A program made the translations under genes and the position numbers. A stretch of 64,000 bases of DNA from contig NZ_JMIH01000039.1 of NCBI RefSeq assembly GCF_000714815.1, forward strand, positions 47,212 to 111,211, in the 5' to 3' direction. This DNA comes from Anditalea andensis (GTDB lineage: Bacteria > Bacteroidota > Bacteroidia > Cytophagales > Cyclobacteriaceae). Below are positions 35,562-45,634 of this stretch, piece by piece (positions within the stretch are counted from its first letter, which is position 1; every line of letters starts with the position of its first letter). Below the pieces are notes generated by a model. It had not been told where the DNA came from and searched no databases. It was given only the letters and a program-made list of their open reading frames with translations.

Positions 35562-38500
35562 TTAAAACCCTGCTCTTAATGTGATCACAAGACTCTGAGG
35601 AAGAATGGTATTGCTGTTCATTCCTCCCAAAGGATCACCTGATGCATTTCGGTTCTCCCACGCAGTATTATCATCTGGGTTAAGACCCAGTCTCACTACA
35701 TCACCACCAAAAAGAAATGGGTTAACCACCTGTACATTGATACCCAAACTGGCCATTCTAGCTCTTTGTATGATGGACCTAGGAAAATCATAACCTAGTG
35801 AAATATGTCTGATTGCTACAAATGAACCATCATTGAATTGCATAGCTGATCCGATGTTTTCCACATTGGCACCCATCGTAGGCATAGGCCATCTTCCTCC
35901 AGGATTATCAAAATCCCAAAAATCTGTTTCATATCTTCCACTAGGCCAATTGCCACCGTAGTGTGGGAAACCACCCATATAGGTTTGGCCCACTCTCGCA
36001 TAAGCCATGGTACTAAAGGTCCAGTTTTTATATCTTACCGTATTGGTAATCCCTCCGGTCCATCGGGGCTGCATAGAACCTACTACTAGACGGTCATCGC
36101 TGTCTATTCTATAATCGCCGTTTTGATCCACTACTCTCACCGTACCTGGATAAAACCTATGTCCATTTTCATTGAACCTGCTCATTTCTGCTATATCTTC
36201 CGGGGTGTTTTGCCAAATTCCCGCATTTTCAAAATCAAAAAATGAATGAATGGGATGCCCAATAAAAAGGTTGTTGGCAATCATATCTTCTGCCCCATTT
36301 ACCAGCTCCACAATTTGTTCTCTGTTCATTCCAAAGTTGAAATCTGTTTGCCAGGTCAGATCACCTCTGTCTACATTGATGGTAGATAGGGTAAGTTCTA
36401 TACCTCTGTTTCGGGTACTACCTATATTTTCAAATTTCTGAACATAACCGGTTACTGCAGGGAGTGATCGGCCAAATATAAGACCTGTAGTAGTCATATC
36501 ATATGCTTCAAAAGATCCCATAACTCTACCGCCCAATGTGGCAAAGTCAATACCCACGTTCCACTGAGCTGTTTTTTCCCAACCCAATTCTGGATTTTGG
36601 GCCAGCTGAGGCAAGAATCCAAAAGCTGGCTGACCGCCAAATATATAAGGGTTTCTGCTCAAGGGTCCTGTAGTGGTATATGGATTTACGGATGAATTGC
36701 CCGTAACCCCATACCCAAGTCGAGGTTTCAATTCATCAATCCAGGCTACATCTCTTAAAAAGCCTTCCTCCTGCATTTTCCAAGCCACTGAAAAAGAAGG
36801 GAAAAAATCCCACTTTTGACCCGGGGCCAGTACAGATGCGCCATCATATCTTCCGGATGCAGTCAATAGATATCTATCCATAAGGCTATAATTCACCCTA
36901 ACCATCCAGGATTGGAGCGTATTTTCGGTAAATGAAGAACCATAACCATCCGGTCTTCCTACTGAATTAGAATTTAGGTCATACCATAAACTGGCCGGAA
37001 CAATAGTATTGGAAACATTCATCGCCATTCCTTCTCTTCTTGAATATTGGGCTGACTGTAACAAAGTCATTCCTACTGTATGTACATCAGCAAATGTCTT
37101 GTCAAAAAACAACAGGTTTTCAGCCACCCAAGAGAAGTTTTCATCTCTGCTCATCCCGGCGGTATTAGGCCTTAAGGTAAGGTGATTGGAAGATCCAGGG
37201 CCTGTCCAGCTACCATTTCTGAAATTCCTCATCTGACCTCCAAAGTTTAACCTGTACTTAAGCCAGGGTGTAAAAGATACCTCTGCAAACATATTGGCCA
37301 TAATAGCAGAAGCTCTTCTTTCATTAAGGGCATTGCCTATATCCATCAGAGGGTTCCATAAATTCAGATTGCCTCCTGGATTACGGATAAAGTTACCCTG
37401 CTCATCTCTTGGAACTGCAAAAGGAAATTGATCATTTGCTCTTGAAAACAAATCTTTTGATCCGGTATTACTGGTATTAGGACCCATAAAACCGAAATTC
37501 TGCTGAGAGAAAGATCCCATAACCGAGGTCCCGATAGACAACCACTTATTAGGGGTTACATCCCCATTCAGGTTTAAAGTATAGCGCTGAAAGTCCTGAT
37601 CTTGTTGCACACCTTTTTGGTCAAAATAGCCAAAAGAAACGTACAACCTAGAATTCTCAGTACCTGCTGATAAGGACAATTGATGAATTTGGGTAATGCC
37701 CTGACGGGTAACATCATCCTGCCAGTTATGTGTTCTGACATTTTCGGGATTGTAAATCGGAATCTGTTCTGGCCATCCTAATGCTCTTTCTGCTTCTGTG
37801 GTAGGGCGTGTCCGGGGAGTTACACCGAATTCTTCCCACTCATATCCTGCCCACACACCATCCCTGGCTATAGGGTCCTGCCCCAACCCCATTACCTGCT
37901 GGTCAAGAAATGGATCAGGATACCAAGGGCGGGCCTGGGTATTCAGGTCCTGAGCACCTTCTGTATTGCCATATAAACGGCCATTGATCAAAGACCTTCT
38001 CCAAATATCCACATATTGACCTCCGGTCATCCAGTCAGTAAGATTTTTATACGAATCCATGGAAAAGGTAGTGCTGTAGTCTACTTTAACTTGTCCTTTT
38101 TGGCCTTTTTTGGTAGTAACCAATATGACACCATTGGCTCCCCTCGAACCGTATATGGCAGTAGCGGAAGCATCTTTTAGTATTTCGATAGATTCTATAT
38201 CATTGGGATTGATATCATTTAGAGAAAATGAGGTTACACCCAATTGTGCTACTATAGGTATACCATCTACCACATATAGGGGATCATTGGAAGCATTGAT
38301 AGATCTATTGCCCCTAATCCTGACTGCCGGTACTTCTCCAGGTCTCATATTGGTATTGACATGCACTCCGGCAGCATTTCCCTGTAGTGCCTGTACTATG
38401 TTGGTGACCGGCCTTTCCCTTATAGTTTCCGCCCCTACACTTACTATTGCACCGGTAAGGTCGCTTTTTTTCTGTGAGCCATAACCTACTACCACTACTT

Positions 38501-38933
38501 CACCCAGCTGCTGCATATCAGCTTCCATGGTAAAACTTATATTATTGCTATTACCAACCCTCCGCTCTATTCTGGTGAAGCCGATAGAAGTAAATACCAA
38601 TACCGCATTTTCGTCAGCGACAGTTATACTGTATCTCCCGTCCATATCCGTTACTGTTCCGGTGGATGTTCCTTTTATCTGCACATTGACCCCGGGCAGT
38701 GGGAGATTGTCATCACTGGAAAGTATCTGACCTGAAACAGTGATTTGCCTGTTTTGATCTATCTTTTCTACTTCCATAAATGGAGGAAGAAAAGAACCGT
38801 TTTCGTAGACATTAGCAGTGAAAGCCATGGCATTTCCCATATAGCAGAAAATACAAAGCATACACCACAATAACGCCCTGCAATGACTGGTATTAAGCAG
38901 CCGATTTAAAAGGGGTAAAAGTGTTACTTTCAT
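35562..38933 (-). CDS. SusC/RagA-like TonB-dependent outer-membrane transporter
   Basis: The protein has 1123 residues. After a signal peptide there is a carboxypeptidase-D-like domain (VSGQILSSDDNLPLPGVNV..., about 65-140), the TonB-box and plug region (EVVVVGYGSQKKSDLTGAI, then IESIEILKDASATAIYG and GANGVILVTTKKG), and a large beta-barrel ending in an aromatic residue. It imports oligosaccharides produced by the surface enzymes. It is the first gene of the minus-strand polysaccharide cluster, divergent from the double esterase. No sigma/anti-sigma or hybrid two-component regulator is adjacent in the window. Confidence 0.95.
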   Translation of the reverse strand: MKVTLLPLLNRLLNTSHCRALLWCMLCIFCYMGNAMAFTANVYENGSFLPPFMEVEKIDQNRQITVSGQILSSDDNLPLPGVNVQIKGTSTGTVTDMDGRYSITVADENAVLVFTSIGFTRIERRVGNSNNISFTMEADMQQLGEVVVVGYGSQKKSDLTGAIVSVGAETIRERPVTNIVQALQGNAAGVHVNTNMRPGEVPAVRIRGNRSINASNDPLYVVDGIPIVAQLGVTSFSLNDINPNDIESIEILKDASATAIYGSRGANGVILVTTKKGQKGQVKVDYSTTFSMDSYKNLTDWMTGGQYVDIWRRSLINGRLYGNTEGAQDLNTQARPWYPDPFLDQQVMGLGQDPIARDGVWAGYEWEEFGVTPRTRPTTEAERALGWPEQIPIYNPENVRTHNWQDDVTRQGITQIHQLSLSAGTENSRLYVSFGYFDQKGVQQDQDFQRYTLNLNGDVTPNKWLSIGTSVMGSFSQQNFGFMGPNTSNTGSKDLFSRANDQFPFAVPRDEQGNFIRNPGGNLNLWNPLMDIGNALNERRASAIMANMFAEVSFTPWLKYRLNFGGQMRNFRNGSWTGPGSSNHLTLRPNTAGMSRDENFSWVAENLLFFDKTFADVHTVGMTLLQSAQYSRREGMAMNVSNTIVPASLWYDLNSNSVGRPDGYGSSFTENTLQSWMVRVNYSLMDRYLLTASGRYDGASVLAPGQKWDFFPSFSVAWKMQEEGFLRDVAWIDELKPRLGYGVTGNSSVNPYTTTGPLSRNPYIFGGQPAFGFLPQLAQNPELGWEKTAQWNVGIDFATLGGRVMGSFEAYDMTTTGLIFGRSLPAVTGYVQKFENIGSTRNRGIELTLSTINVDRGDLTWQTDFNFGMNREQIVELVNGAEDMIANNLFIGHPIHSFFDFENAGIWQNTPEDIAEMSRFNENGHRFYPGTVRVVDQNGDYRIDSDDRLVVGSMQPRWTGGITNTVRYKNWTFSTMAYARVGQTYMGGFPHYGGNWPSGRYETDFWDFDNPGGRWPMPTMGANVENIGSAMQFNDGSFVAIRHISLGYDFPRSIIQRARMASLGINVQVVNPFLFGGDVVRLGLNPDDNTAWENRNASGDPLGGMNSNTILPQSLVITLRAGF

Positions 38934-39147
38934 AGGTTACTTGGTTGAGGTTATAAATTAGTTACTGTTAATTTGCCTGCTTTTTATAGAAAGCAGTTTA
39001 TTGGGGGTTAATATTTTTTTTGGATTATAGGACAATTTATCCTAATAGCAGAAGTATGGAATCCTGTAGTGTCATGCTTTTTAAAACAGGTGATTTTTAT
39101 GCCTCTAGAGGGCTTTTTCTGATACTAGACACAGCAGGATACTCCTG

Positions 39148-40713
39148 ATGAGGGGTCGTTGTATTATAGCATTCATAATAAATTCGATCAGCTATATGTG
39201 CTTATTTATAAAATACATAGGTGTATTTTCGGTAGGTATGATGTTACTTTTCCCTCATGGATTAAAAACTCATTCTGAAAAACCCCAGATTTTCCTAATC
39301 GGTGACTCTACAGTCAGAAATAGCTCCGGCAGTGGAGGTCCAGGACAATGGGGATGGGGAACATTTTTGGGCGATTTTTTTGACAGCACAAAAATAAATC
39401 TGAACAACCAGGCCATGGCTGGGCGCAGCACCAGAACCTTCCTAAAAGAAGGCAGGTGGGAAAAGGTCCTTTCAGAATTAAAACCGGGAGATTTTGTGAT
39501 CATGCAGTTTGGCCATAATGAAGGCAATACTCCCGATACTACACCTTCTGGATATCGGGGAGTGTTAAGAGGAACTGGAGAGAAGACAAAAGAGCTGATA
39601 TGGCCAGACGGTATTATAGAAACCGTGCATACTTATGGCTGGTATCTCGATAAATTTATTTCAGAAACCAAAGCAAAGGGGGCCCACCCTATAGTAGCTT
39701 CTATGATTCCCAGAAATAGATATCAAAATGGAAATGTGGAAAGAGCCGATCAGGATTTTGGCAAATGGGCCCAGCAAGTGGCCAGAAGTGCCGGAGTTGA
39801 TTTTATCGATCTCAATGCTATAGTAGCCGACCAATATGACAGGTGGGGGCCCGAGGTAGTGAAAGGTCTATTTGAAAAAGACCATACCCATACCAATGAA
39901 GCCGGCGCCAGGATAAATGCCTGGTCTCTGGTGCAAGGAATAAAAAGTTTAAAAGACCATCCTCTTCACGCTTATCTGTCTAATAGTAAGCCCACACTTC
40001 ATTTGGTAGGAGACTCTACCGTAAAGAACGGTCAGGGTGATGGGGCGGGAGACCTCTGGGGCTGGGGTGAGTTCGTAGCCGCCCACTTTAACCCAGATAA
40101 AATCACGATACAAAACCATGCACTGGGTGGGACCAGTAGCAGGACATTTCAAACTTATGGCCATTGGGATAAGGTAGTGGACAAACTCCACCCCGGGGAT
40201 TATGTCCTCATGCAATTTGGCCATAATGATAGCAGCCCTTTGGATGATGAGGCCAGGGCTCGTGGCACGATCAAGGGTTCTGGGTTAGAAGCCCAACATA
40301 TCTTCAATCCTATCACCGGCCAGCAGGAAACGGTTTATACTTATGGCCAATATCTCCGTAACATGATATTGGAAGCCAAAGCCAAAGGTGCAACACCAAT
40401 AGTCTGTTCGCCTATTCCAAGGAACAATTGGAAGGATGGAAAAGTGAACCGTGCTGTAAATGACTATGGGTTATACGCCAAGCAAACTGCAGACCAGACA
40501 GATACGCCTTTTATAGACTTAAACAGGATCATAGCGGATGGTTATGAAGTACTGGGAGAAGACTATGTCAGAAGAAATTTCTTTAATGACCAAGACCATA
40601 CGCATACCATAAAAGAAGGTGCTGTATATAATGCAGCTGCAGTGGTAAATGGCTTAAAGAGCTTGTATAATATGCCACTTTCTACCTATTTACAAAATTA
40701 TAGTATAGAATAA
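39148..40713 (+). CDS. Two-domain rhamnogalacturonan acetylesterase-like SGNH hydrolase
   Basis: The protein has 521 residues: a hydrophobic leader, then two tandem SGNH/CE12-like domains (about 50-275 and 285-515). Domain 1 has IFLIGDSTVRN, NNQAMAGRSTRTF, MQFGHNEG and KDHTHTNEAGA. Domain 2 has LHLVGDSTVKNG, NHALGGTSSRTF, MQFGHNDS and QDHTHTIKEGA. All four SGNH blocks (Ser, Gly, Asn, Asp-His) are intact in both. The enzyme should deacetylate pectin. It is divergent from SusC across 214 bp, a natural place for shared regulation. Confidence 0.9.
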   Translation: MRGRCIIAFIINSISYMCLFIKYIGVFSVGMMLLFPHGLKTHSEKPQIFLIGDSTVRNSSGSGGPGQWGWGTFLGDFFDSTKINLNNQAMAGRSTRTFLKEGRWEKVLSELKPGDFVIMQFGHNEGNTPDTTPSGYRGVLRGTGEKTKELIWPDGIIETVHTYGWYLDKFISETKAKGAHPIVASMIPRNRYQNGNVERADQDFGKWAQQVARSAGVDFIDLNAIVADQYDRWGPEVVKGLFEKDHTHTNEAGARINAWSLVQGIKSLKDHPLHAYLSNSKPTLHLVGDSTVKNGQGDGAGDLWGWGEFVAAHFNPDKITIQNHALGGTSSRTFQTYGHWDKVVDKLHPGDYVLMQFGHNDSSPLDDEARARGTIKGSGLEAQHIFNPITGQQETVYTYGQYLRNMILEAKAKGATPIVCSPIPRNNWKDGKVNRAVNDYGLYAKQTADQTDTPFIDLNRIIADGYEVLGEDYVRRNFFNDQDHTHTIKEGAVYNAAAVVNGLKSLYNMPLSTYLQNYSIE

Positions 40714-41069
40714 TAACAACTCTAATAAATACTATTCATGAAGGTGATAGTTTAACTTTTCTTGCAAAGCGAGACAAATGGCCTCAAAGCCACTTTTTGA
40801 AGACCCATCTATCAGGTGGCAGCTGATCCAGTGATCATATGAATCGAGCATGAGCAAAAGCTCACACACTGGGATGATTATCGGACAAAGCGAGATTCCA
40901 TCTGACCTTTGAAAAATTAACTTAAACAGATAGAATTATCTATCTAAAAATTAATGTCGAAAATGAAGTGACTTGGAAAAGCTTACTAAGTAACAAGGAA
41001 GATGTTTATTTTTTCAGATCATTTAATATATCCTATTATATGCCCCTACAAGCAATCATTCAGTTAAAT
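40714..41069. other. Intergenic region without a recognised gene
   Basis: This 356 bp spacer lies between convergent genes. A small GAGC/GCTC hairpin near 40850 is the only structure noticed. I see nothing else. Confidence 0.4.
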
Positions 41070-42599
41070 TCATGCCAAAATGCTATTATTAGTAACCTTG
41101 CCGTCTTTCAGGTGTAGCACCAAGTTTACGCTATCAGGAATTTCTTCTGGGTAATGGGTGACATAGACCAGTGTGGTGTCACTGCTCCGGCAGAGGGTGT
41201 CCAATAGATGTATGAACCGCTGCTGCTGGTGCTGGTCCAACCCCTGACAGGGTTCGTCCAGGATAAGCAATGGTGGGTTCTTAATCAATGCGCGTGCCAG
41301 CAGGCTCAGACGCTGGCTGCTGGCCGATACATTTTTCAGCGGTATATTAGCTTCCTTTTCTATCCCGAGCAAACGCATCCATCGGAGGGCAAGATCAGCA
41401 TTATCAGCCTTGCTTTTACGGAACAGACCCAGTGTATCATAACAGCCAGATTCTACCACTTGCAGGCAGGTGTTGTGACTGGGAAAGTATTGGTATAATT
41501 CTGGCGAAACAAAACCGATTTTGCTTTTGATGTCCCATATACTTTCTCCAGAACCTCGCTTCTTATCAAATAGGAAAAGCTTTTTGGAATAGGCCTGTGG
41601 ATTATCACCGTTGATAAGGCTGAGCAATGTGGATTTGCCGGCACCGTTCTGTCCGAGCAGGGCCCATCGTTCGCCTGGCAGCACCTGCCAGTTGATGTTT
41701 TGCAGCACCTGTTTTTTTCCATAGCTCACAGAAACATCCTCCATGCGTACAATGGACTGAAAAGTATGCATTTTATGCAGGGATAAGAGTGCTTCCAGTT
41801 CGCCAGCCTCAGGAGTAAATACCGGTATAGTGCTGATCCTATCCGGCCTGTAATCAGAACGGGGATTCGTAGCTGTTATAGTACCCTTTTCCAGAATGGC
41901 TACATGCGTTATGGCGGCGGGAACTTCGGTAGGTGATGAAGTCATTATGATGGTAATTCCTGATGCGGCAATTGCGGCTATTAAGTTATCAAAGTCAGTT
42001 CTTGTCTGAATATCCAAACCGGTCAAAGGATTGTCAAGCAATAGCAGGAGCGGATTTTTCAGTAGCGCCGTAGCCATCAGAAGCCTTTTGGTCTCACCAT
42101 TAGACAGTTTGATCAGCTCTATCTGCAGCAGCGGTTCCAACTGGAAGGTACTGATCACCCGCTCATAATCCCAGTATCCCTCTGTACTAGCTGCATCAGC
42201 CACAGCTGATAGATATGAGGCTACCAGGGGAGCATCGGCAGCTTGGGTGGTATTGTAGCGCTGCTGAAAGTAAAAATTCGATAGATTGGTGGATAAGTTG
42301 CGGAAATTATGCTTCTGCCCTACTTCTGCTATCAGGTGCCTGGATGTAAACACCCCCTCTTTTTGCTGATGTGTCTGCAGATACTCTTTGTAATAATGGT
42401 GTGCTATGCTGCCATTTACCACATTATATCTACCGGCTATGGTCTTTAAGAGGCTGGTCTTGCCTGATCCGCTTTGCCCTACCAGCGCCCACTGTTCCCC
42501 TTTGTATATGTTTAAACTGAGGTTTTGGAAAAGGGTTTGTCCGAGGTAATGGACGGTGATATCGTTGAGGGATATAAATGGAGCAGGTGTAAGGGGCAT
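41070..42599 (-). CDS. Duplicated ABC ATPase (ModF-like, no membrane domain)
   Basis: The protein has 509 residues with two ABC ATPase domains and no membrane helices. Domain 1: Walker A GQSGSGKTS (about 38-46), signature LSNGETKRLLMA, Walker B LLLLDNPLTGLD with Asn where the catalytic Glu is usual. Domain 2: Walker A GQNGAGKST, a degenerate signature VSASSQRLSLLARAL, and an intact LLILDEPCQGLD. In the folded pair, the site built from Walker 2 and signature 1 would be canonical and the other degenerate. The layout resembles ModF, whose role is uncertain. No permease gene is nearby. Confidence 0.85.
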   Translation of the reverse strand: MPLTPAPFISLNDITVHYLGQTLFQNLSLNIYKGEQWALVGQSGSGKTSLLKTIAGRYNVVNGSIAHHYYKEYLQTHQQKEGVFTSRHLIAEVGQKHNFRNLSTNLSNFYFQQRYNTTQAADAPLVASYLSAVADAASTEGYWDYERVISTFQLEPLLQIELIKLSNGETKRLLMATALLKNPLLLLLDNPLTGLDIQTRTDFDNLIAAIAASGITIIMTSSPTEVPAAITHVAILEKGTITATNPRSDYRPDRISTIPVFTPEAGELEALLSLHKMHTFQSIVRMEDVSVSYGKKQVLQNINWQVLPGERWALLGQNGAGKSTLLSLINGDNPQAYSKKLFLFDKKRGSGESIWDIKSKIGFVSPELYQYFPSHNTCLQVVESGCYDTLGLFRKSKADNADLALRWMRLLGIEKEANIPLKNVSASSQRLSLLARALIKNPPLLILDEPCQGLDQHQQQRFIHLLDTLCRSSDTTLVYVTHYPEEIPDSVNLVLHLKDGKVTNNSILA

Positions 42600-42932
42600 G
42601 GGGAGTATTGAATTTAAGATTAAACTTCATAATAATTAAAAAATCAGGAACATCCTAAAATAGGCTAATTAAAGATATTGATAAATGAAATATGCCAAAA
42701 GGCACTATCCTTTTATTTTATGAGATCAAATACGGATGCCCCGAAATCGTGCTGTTCAGATTTTGAACCGTGAATTCTATAATTTACCTTTCATACCTTA
42801 AATTATACCCTATATTCAATTAAAGAATTTCCCTTTTGAATTTCAGTTGAATTTAGTCTATTTCAATACTGAATTTTCATATTACCCGGAATCTCCCTCC
42901 CTATCCAAAATTAAATTATTTGCTGCTGTTAG
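42600..42932. other. Intergenic region at the left edge of the accessory array
   Basis: This 333 bp AT-rich stretch lies between the ABC gene and the decayed serine hydrolase. I found no gene and no attC-like repeat here, although a cassette ending at 42933 would be expected to have one; it may have been lost. Confidence 0.4.
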
Positions 42933-44036
42933 TTATTTGATGGAGGCTAGGACAAAATCCTCAATTATACTTTTTGCCTGGTCCCCCTCAACATATTCAC
43001 TTCCATAGGCACTCCCTGTGAGGATAATGACCACTTTAAGTTCCGGTATCACAACAATTTTATTTCCACCATTTCCGGATGCCTCAAACCCTTTTACGAA
43101 TCTTTCTTTATAAATATAATCCTTTATCCACCAAAAGTATCCATAATCTCCTTCCTCTTTTGTTTCTATCTGTTTGGTAGTACTTTCTGATATCCAATTC
43201 TTAGGAATTATTTGTTCCCCTTGCCAAACACCATTATTGAGGTAAAGCAACCCAAGTCTGGCAAGATCTCTTGGCTTTAAAATGTTACCACCACCAGCGA
43301 ACTATTAGGGTGTGGATTTTGGAGTAACAAACCATTCATTCTGTGATACACCTATTGGGTTGAACAGGTATTTATCTCCAAAATCTTGTAAACTTAATTT
43401 TGATTGTCTTCGGATAATTTCACCCAAAAGATTGGCACCCCCTGAACAATAAGAAAAATACTCTCCATTTGGTTTTATCATTGGAAGATCTAAAGTAAAA
43501 GCAAAATCATCAGGAGCATCAGGGAAATGCATGGTATTTCCAAGTGAATTTTCATTCCAATCATCACAATCCCATCCTGCTGACATGGTAAGTAAGTGGT
43601 AAATCTGTATATCCTCTTTCTCTGTACTCAATTTTTCAATAGCATAGTCTTTCTTAAAATAGGGAGCAATTGGTTCGTTCTTGTTTGATATATATCCTTT
43701 TTCAATAGCTATTCCTACCAAAGCTGAAGTGATACTTTTTCCAACAGATGTCACATTATGTAGACTATCAACAGTCAAACCATTAAAATATTTTTCGAAA
43801 GCTATTTTTCAGTCCTTGACCAGAATTACAGCATCTACCCCATAAAACGTGGAATCATTTATCTTCCCAACTAACGAGTCTAATAAATATCTATCAAGAC
43901 TTGGCGATTCTAAATCTTCCATCTCCCACTCAAAGAATTGAATTTTAGTTTCATAAACTTCTTCTTTACAGGAATTAAAAAATAGGAGCATAAAAATAAA
44001 ATTGAATTGAAGAGCTTTATTTATCTGAGTTTTCAT
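42933..44036 (-). pseudogene. Serine hydrolase (beta-lactamase family) broken by three in-frame stops
   Basis: The 368-codon frame stays constant throughout but contains TGA at 43809-43811 and TAA-TAG at 43302-43307. Joined, it gives a lipoprotein signal (FFNSC), the nucleophile motif SVGKSI (SxxK), YFSYCSGGANLLG (variant of the YxN block), and FAGGGNILKPRDLARLGLL in the C-terminal half. This is the penicillin-binding-protein-like serine hydrolase family. No frameshift is present, so the decay is by point mutation. It is the leftmost unit of the cassette array. Confidence 0.85.
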
Positions 44037-44045
44037 AGTTGCAAA

Positions 44046-44136
44046 TAATGGGATTCAGCTTTAGGACGGTGAGTTTTCAGAGCCGTATATTTTAAGTTGC
44101 ATGGTTCTGTCCGCTGGATCTAAGTTGATGTTGGGC
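44046..44136 (-). repeat. attC-like site 1 (GATTCAGC type)
   Basis: This is an imperfect inverted repeat whose arms are AATGGGATTCAGCTTTAGGA and, from the far end, AACATCAACTTAGATCCAGC. It ends in GTTGGGC, a perfect GTTRRRY core. It is closely related to the repeats at 51925 and 53499. It lies just upstream of the serine hydrolase pseudogene. Confidence 0.6.
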
Positions 44137-44140
44137 ACTG

Positions 44141-44170
44141 TTATTTTTTCATTAAGAATATCTTATTACG
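44141..44170 (-). pseudogene. Gene-tail fragment shared with the secreted protein gene at 50185
   Basis: The sequence coding NKIFLMKK and a stop on the minus strand matches the last codons of the gene ending at 50185 (DKIFLMKK), with near-identical DNA over about 26 bp. In both places it lies directly beside an attC-like end. This suggests the end of a former related cassette. No longer homology is evident. Confidence 0.5.
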
Positions 44171-44207
44171 GCTTTTCTTTAGTGGTTAAATTTGGGTGGT
44201 ATTGCTT

Positions 44208-44669
44208 TTATTCGTTCTTATTTTTGTCAATAAGTTGTACCATATTCTTGTTGAATTGTGATAGTTTAGTGTCTAATGTAACAAAAAAATCCAAGTCAGC
44301 ATTTTCTATTTCTATGATGGCTTTCTGTAAAACAACTTCTCCATTTGTTGTCAGTCTAATAGTCTTGGCTCTTGTATCAGTTTGGTGTTCTTGTCGGGTT
44401 ACAAATTTTTTATCCTCTAAAGTCCTTAAAACTTTTGAAACCATCATTCTGTCAAAATTGGTTTGATTGGCAATATCAATTTGTGTTACGTTTGTGTTAT
44501 GATTTGAAAGCCAAGCCAATGCACTCAACAATGCAAATTGGGTCTGTGTCAAATCTAATGGGTCTAAAACCTTTTTTTGTTTTCGTTGCCAAAGCATCGT
44601 TAGTTGTCCAAGCAAATAACCTGGACTATCGTTTGGACTTTTAAAATTAAATTTTATTTTTTTTGCCAT
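44208..44669 (-). CDS. MarR-family transcriptional regulator
   Basis: The protein has 153 residues. The winged-helix part has TQFALLSALAWLSNHNTNVTQ, then QIDIANQTNFDRMMVSKVLR (recognition helix) and the wing DTRAKTIRLTTNGE. It is the last gene of a three-gene operon with an NmrA-type reductase and a glyoxalase-fold protein. A palindrome overlapping the operon promoter (46011-46045) is the probable operator. Confidence 0.9.
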   Translation of the reverse strand: MAKKIKFNFKSPNDSPGYLLGQLTMLWQRKQKKVLDPLDLTQTQFALLSALAWLSNHNTNVTQIDIANQTNFDRMMVSKVLRTLEDKKFVTRQEHQTDTRAKTIRLTTNGEVVLQKAIIEIENADLDFFVTLDTKLSQFNKNMVQLIDKNKNE

Positions 44670-44709
44670 TATGGTTTTGAAGCATTTTGTGAAAATTTGG
44701 AATTCCTAT

Positions 44710-45600
44710 TTATTGGTAGGTTTCCTTTAAATATTCAGATAGTGATTTTGTTTTTCTTCCTAAAACTGTCTCTAAATCATTCGCCTGTTGGTCAAACTCT
44801 CCGTTGGCTATAGCCATACTGAATTTGCTTAGTATTTCGATAACCTGATTAGGTATTCCATATGTATTCATTGTAGCTTTAAATTCAGTTACTTCTGGAG
44901 AAATATACTGAATAGGTTCATTCACAATTTCAGAGATTTTCTTAGCAATTTCTAAAAAGTTAATTTTTTCACTGCCATTAAATTCCAATATTTTATTCTC
45001 ATAGGCAGAAGGATTTAAAATAATATTTACTTCTGCTTCTGCTAGATCTTTTTTAGGCACAAATGAAGATAATCCATTGGCTGTTGGTAAATAAATAGTT
45101 TTGGTTTTTAATATTTGCCGCTTATCTCCAAGCATCATTTCGATTACTTCGGCATATAAATTATGTCTCAGAATTGTATATGTTATTCCTGATGCTTTGA
45201 TATAATTTTCAGTTTGTAGGTGAGAATCAATAAGAGTAGCTAATGGAGCAGCATCACTTTCGTCTTTCCATACCGCACTTGTATATATAATGTGCTTAAC
45301 TCCCGCTTCTATTCCTGCATCAACTACGTTTTTATGAAGAATTGAACGCAGATTATCGTCTCCACCTGAAACGAAATATAACACATCAATGCCTTTAAAA
45401 GCATTCTTTAAGCTTTCTATATCTGCATAATCTCCAAATTTCACTTTAATGCCATCTAAGGTGTATTTTTTTGCCAATTCATTTTTTTCATCTCTTACCA
45501 AAACAGCAAGATTTTTAATTTCAGTTTTCTCTTTTAAAAGATTAATAACCTTACTTCCTAATCCACCTGTTGCTCCCGTAATTAATATTTTATTAGTCAT
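44710..45600 (-). CDS. NmrA/QOR2-like NAD(P)-binding reductase
   Basis: The protein has 296 residues. It has a Rossmann motif ITGATGGLGSKV (residues 6-17) and the atypical-SDR layout without a YxxxK pair. VLYFVSGGDD and HIIYTSAVWKDES match the quinone-oxidoreductase type 2 branch. These enzymes reduce quinones or sense redox state and are often controlled by MarR/HxlR regulators, as here (40 bp gap). The exact substrate is unknown. Confidence 0.85.
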   Translation of the reverse strand: MTNKILITGATGGLGSKVINLLKEKTEIKNLAVLVRDEKNELAKKYTLDGIKVKFGDYADIESLKNAFKGIDVLYFVSGGDDNLRSILHKNVVDAGIEAGVKHIIYTSAVWKDESDAAPLATLIDSHLQTENYIKASGITYTILRHNLYAEVIEMMLGDKRQILKTKTIYLPTANGLSSFVPKKDLAEAEVNIILNPSAYENKILEFNGSEKINFLEIAKKISEIVNEPIQYISPEVTEFKATMNTYGIPNQVIEILSKFSMAIANGEFDQQANDLETVLGRKTKSLSEYLKETYQ

Positions 45601-45634
45601 ATATTTTCTTTCTTTTTTAGTGAATAATTTACTT

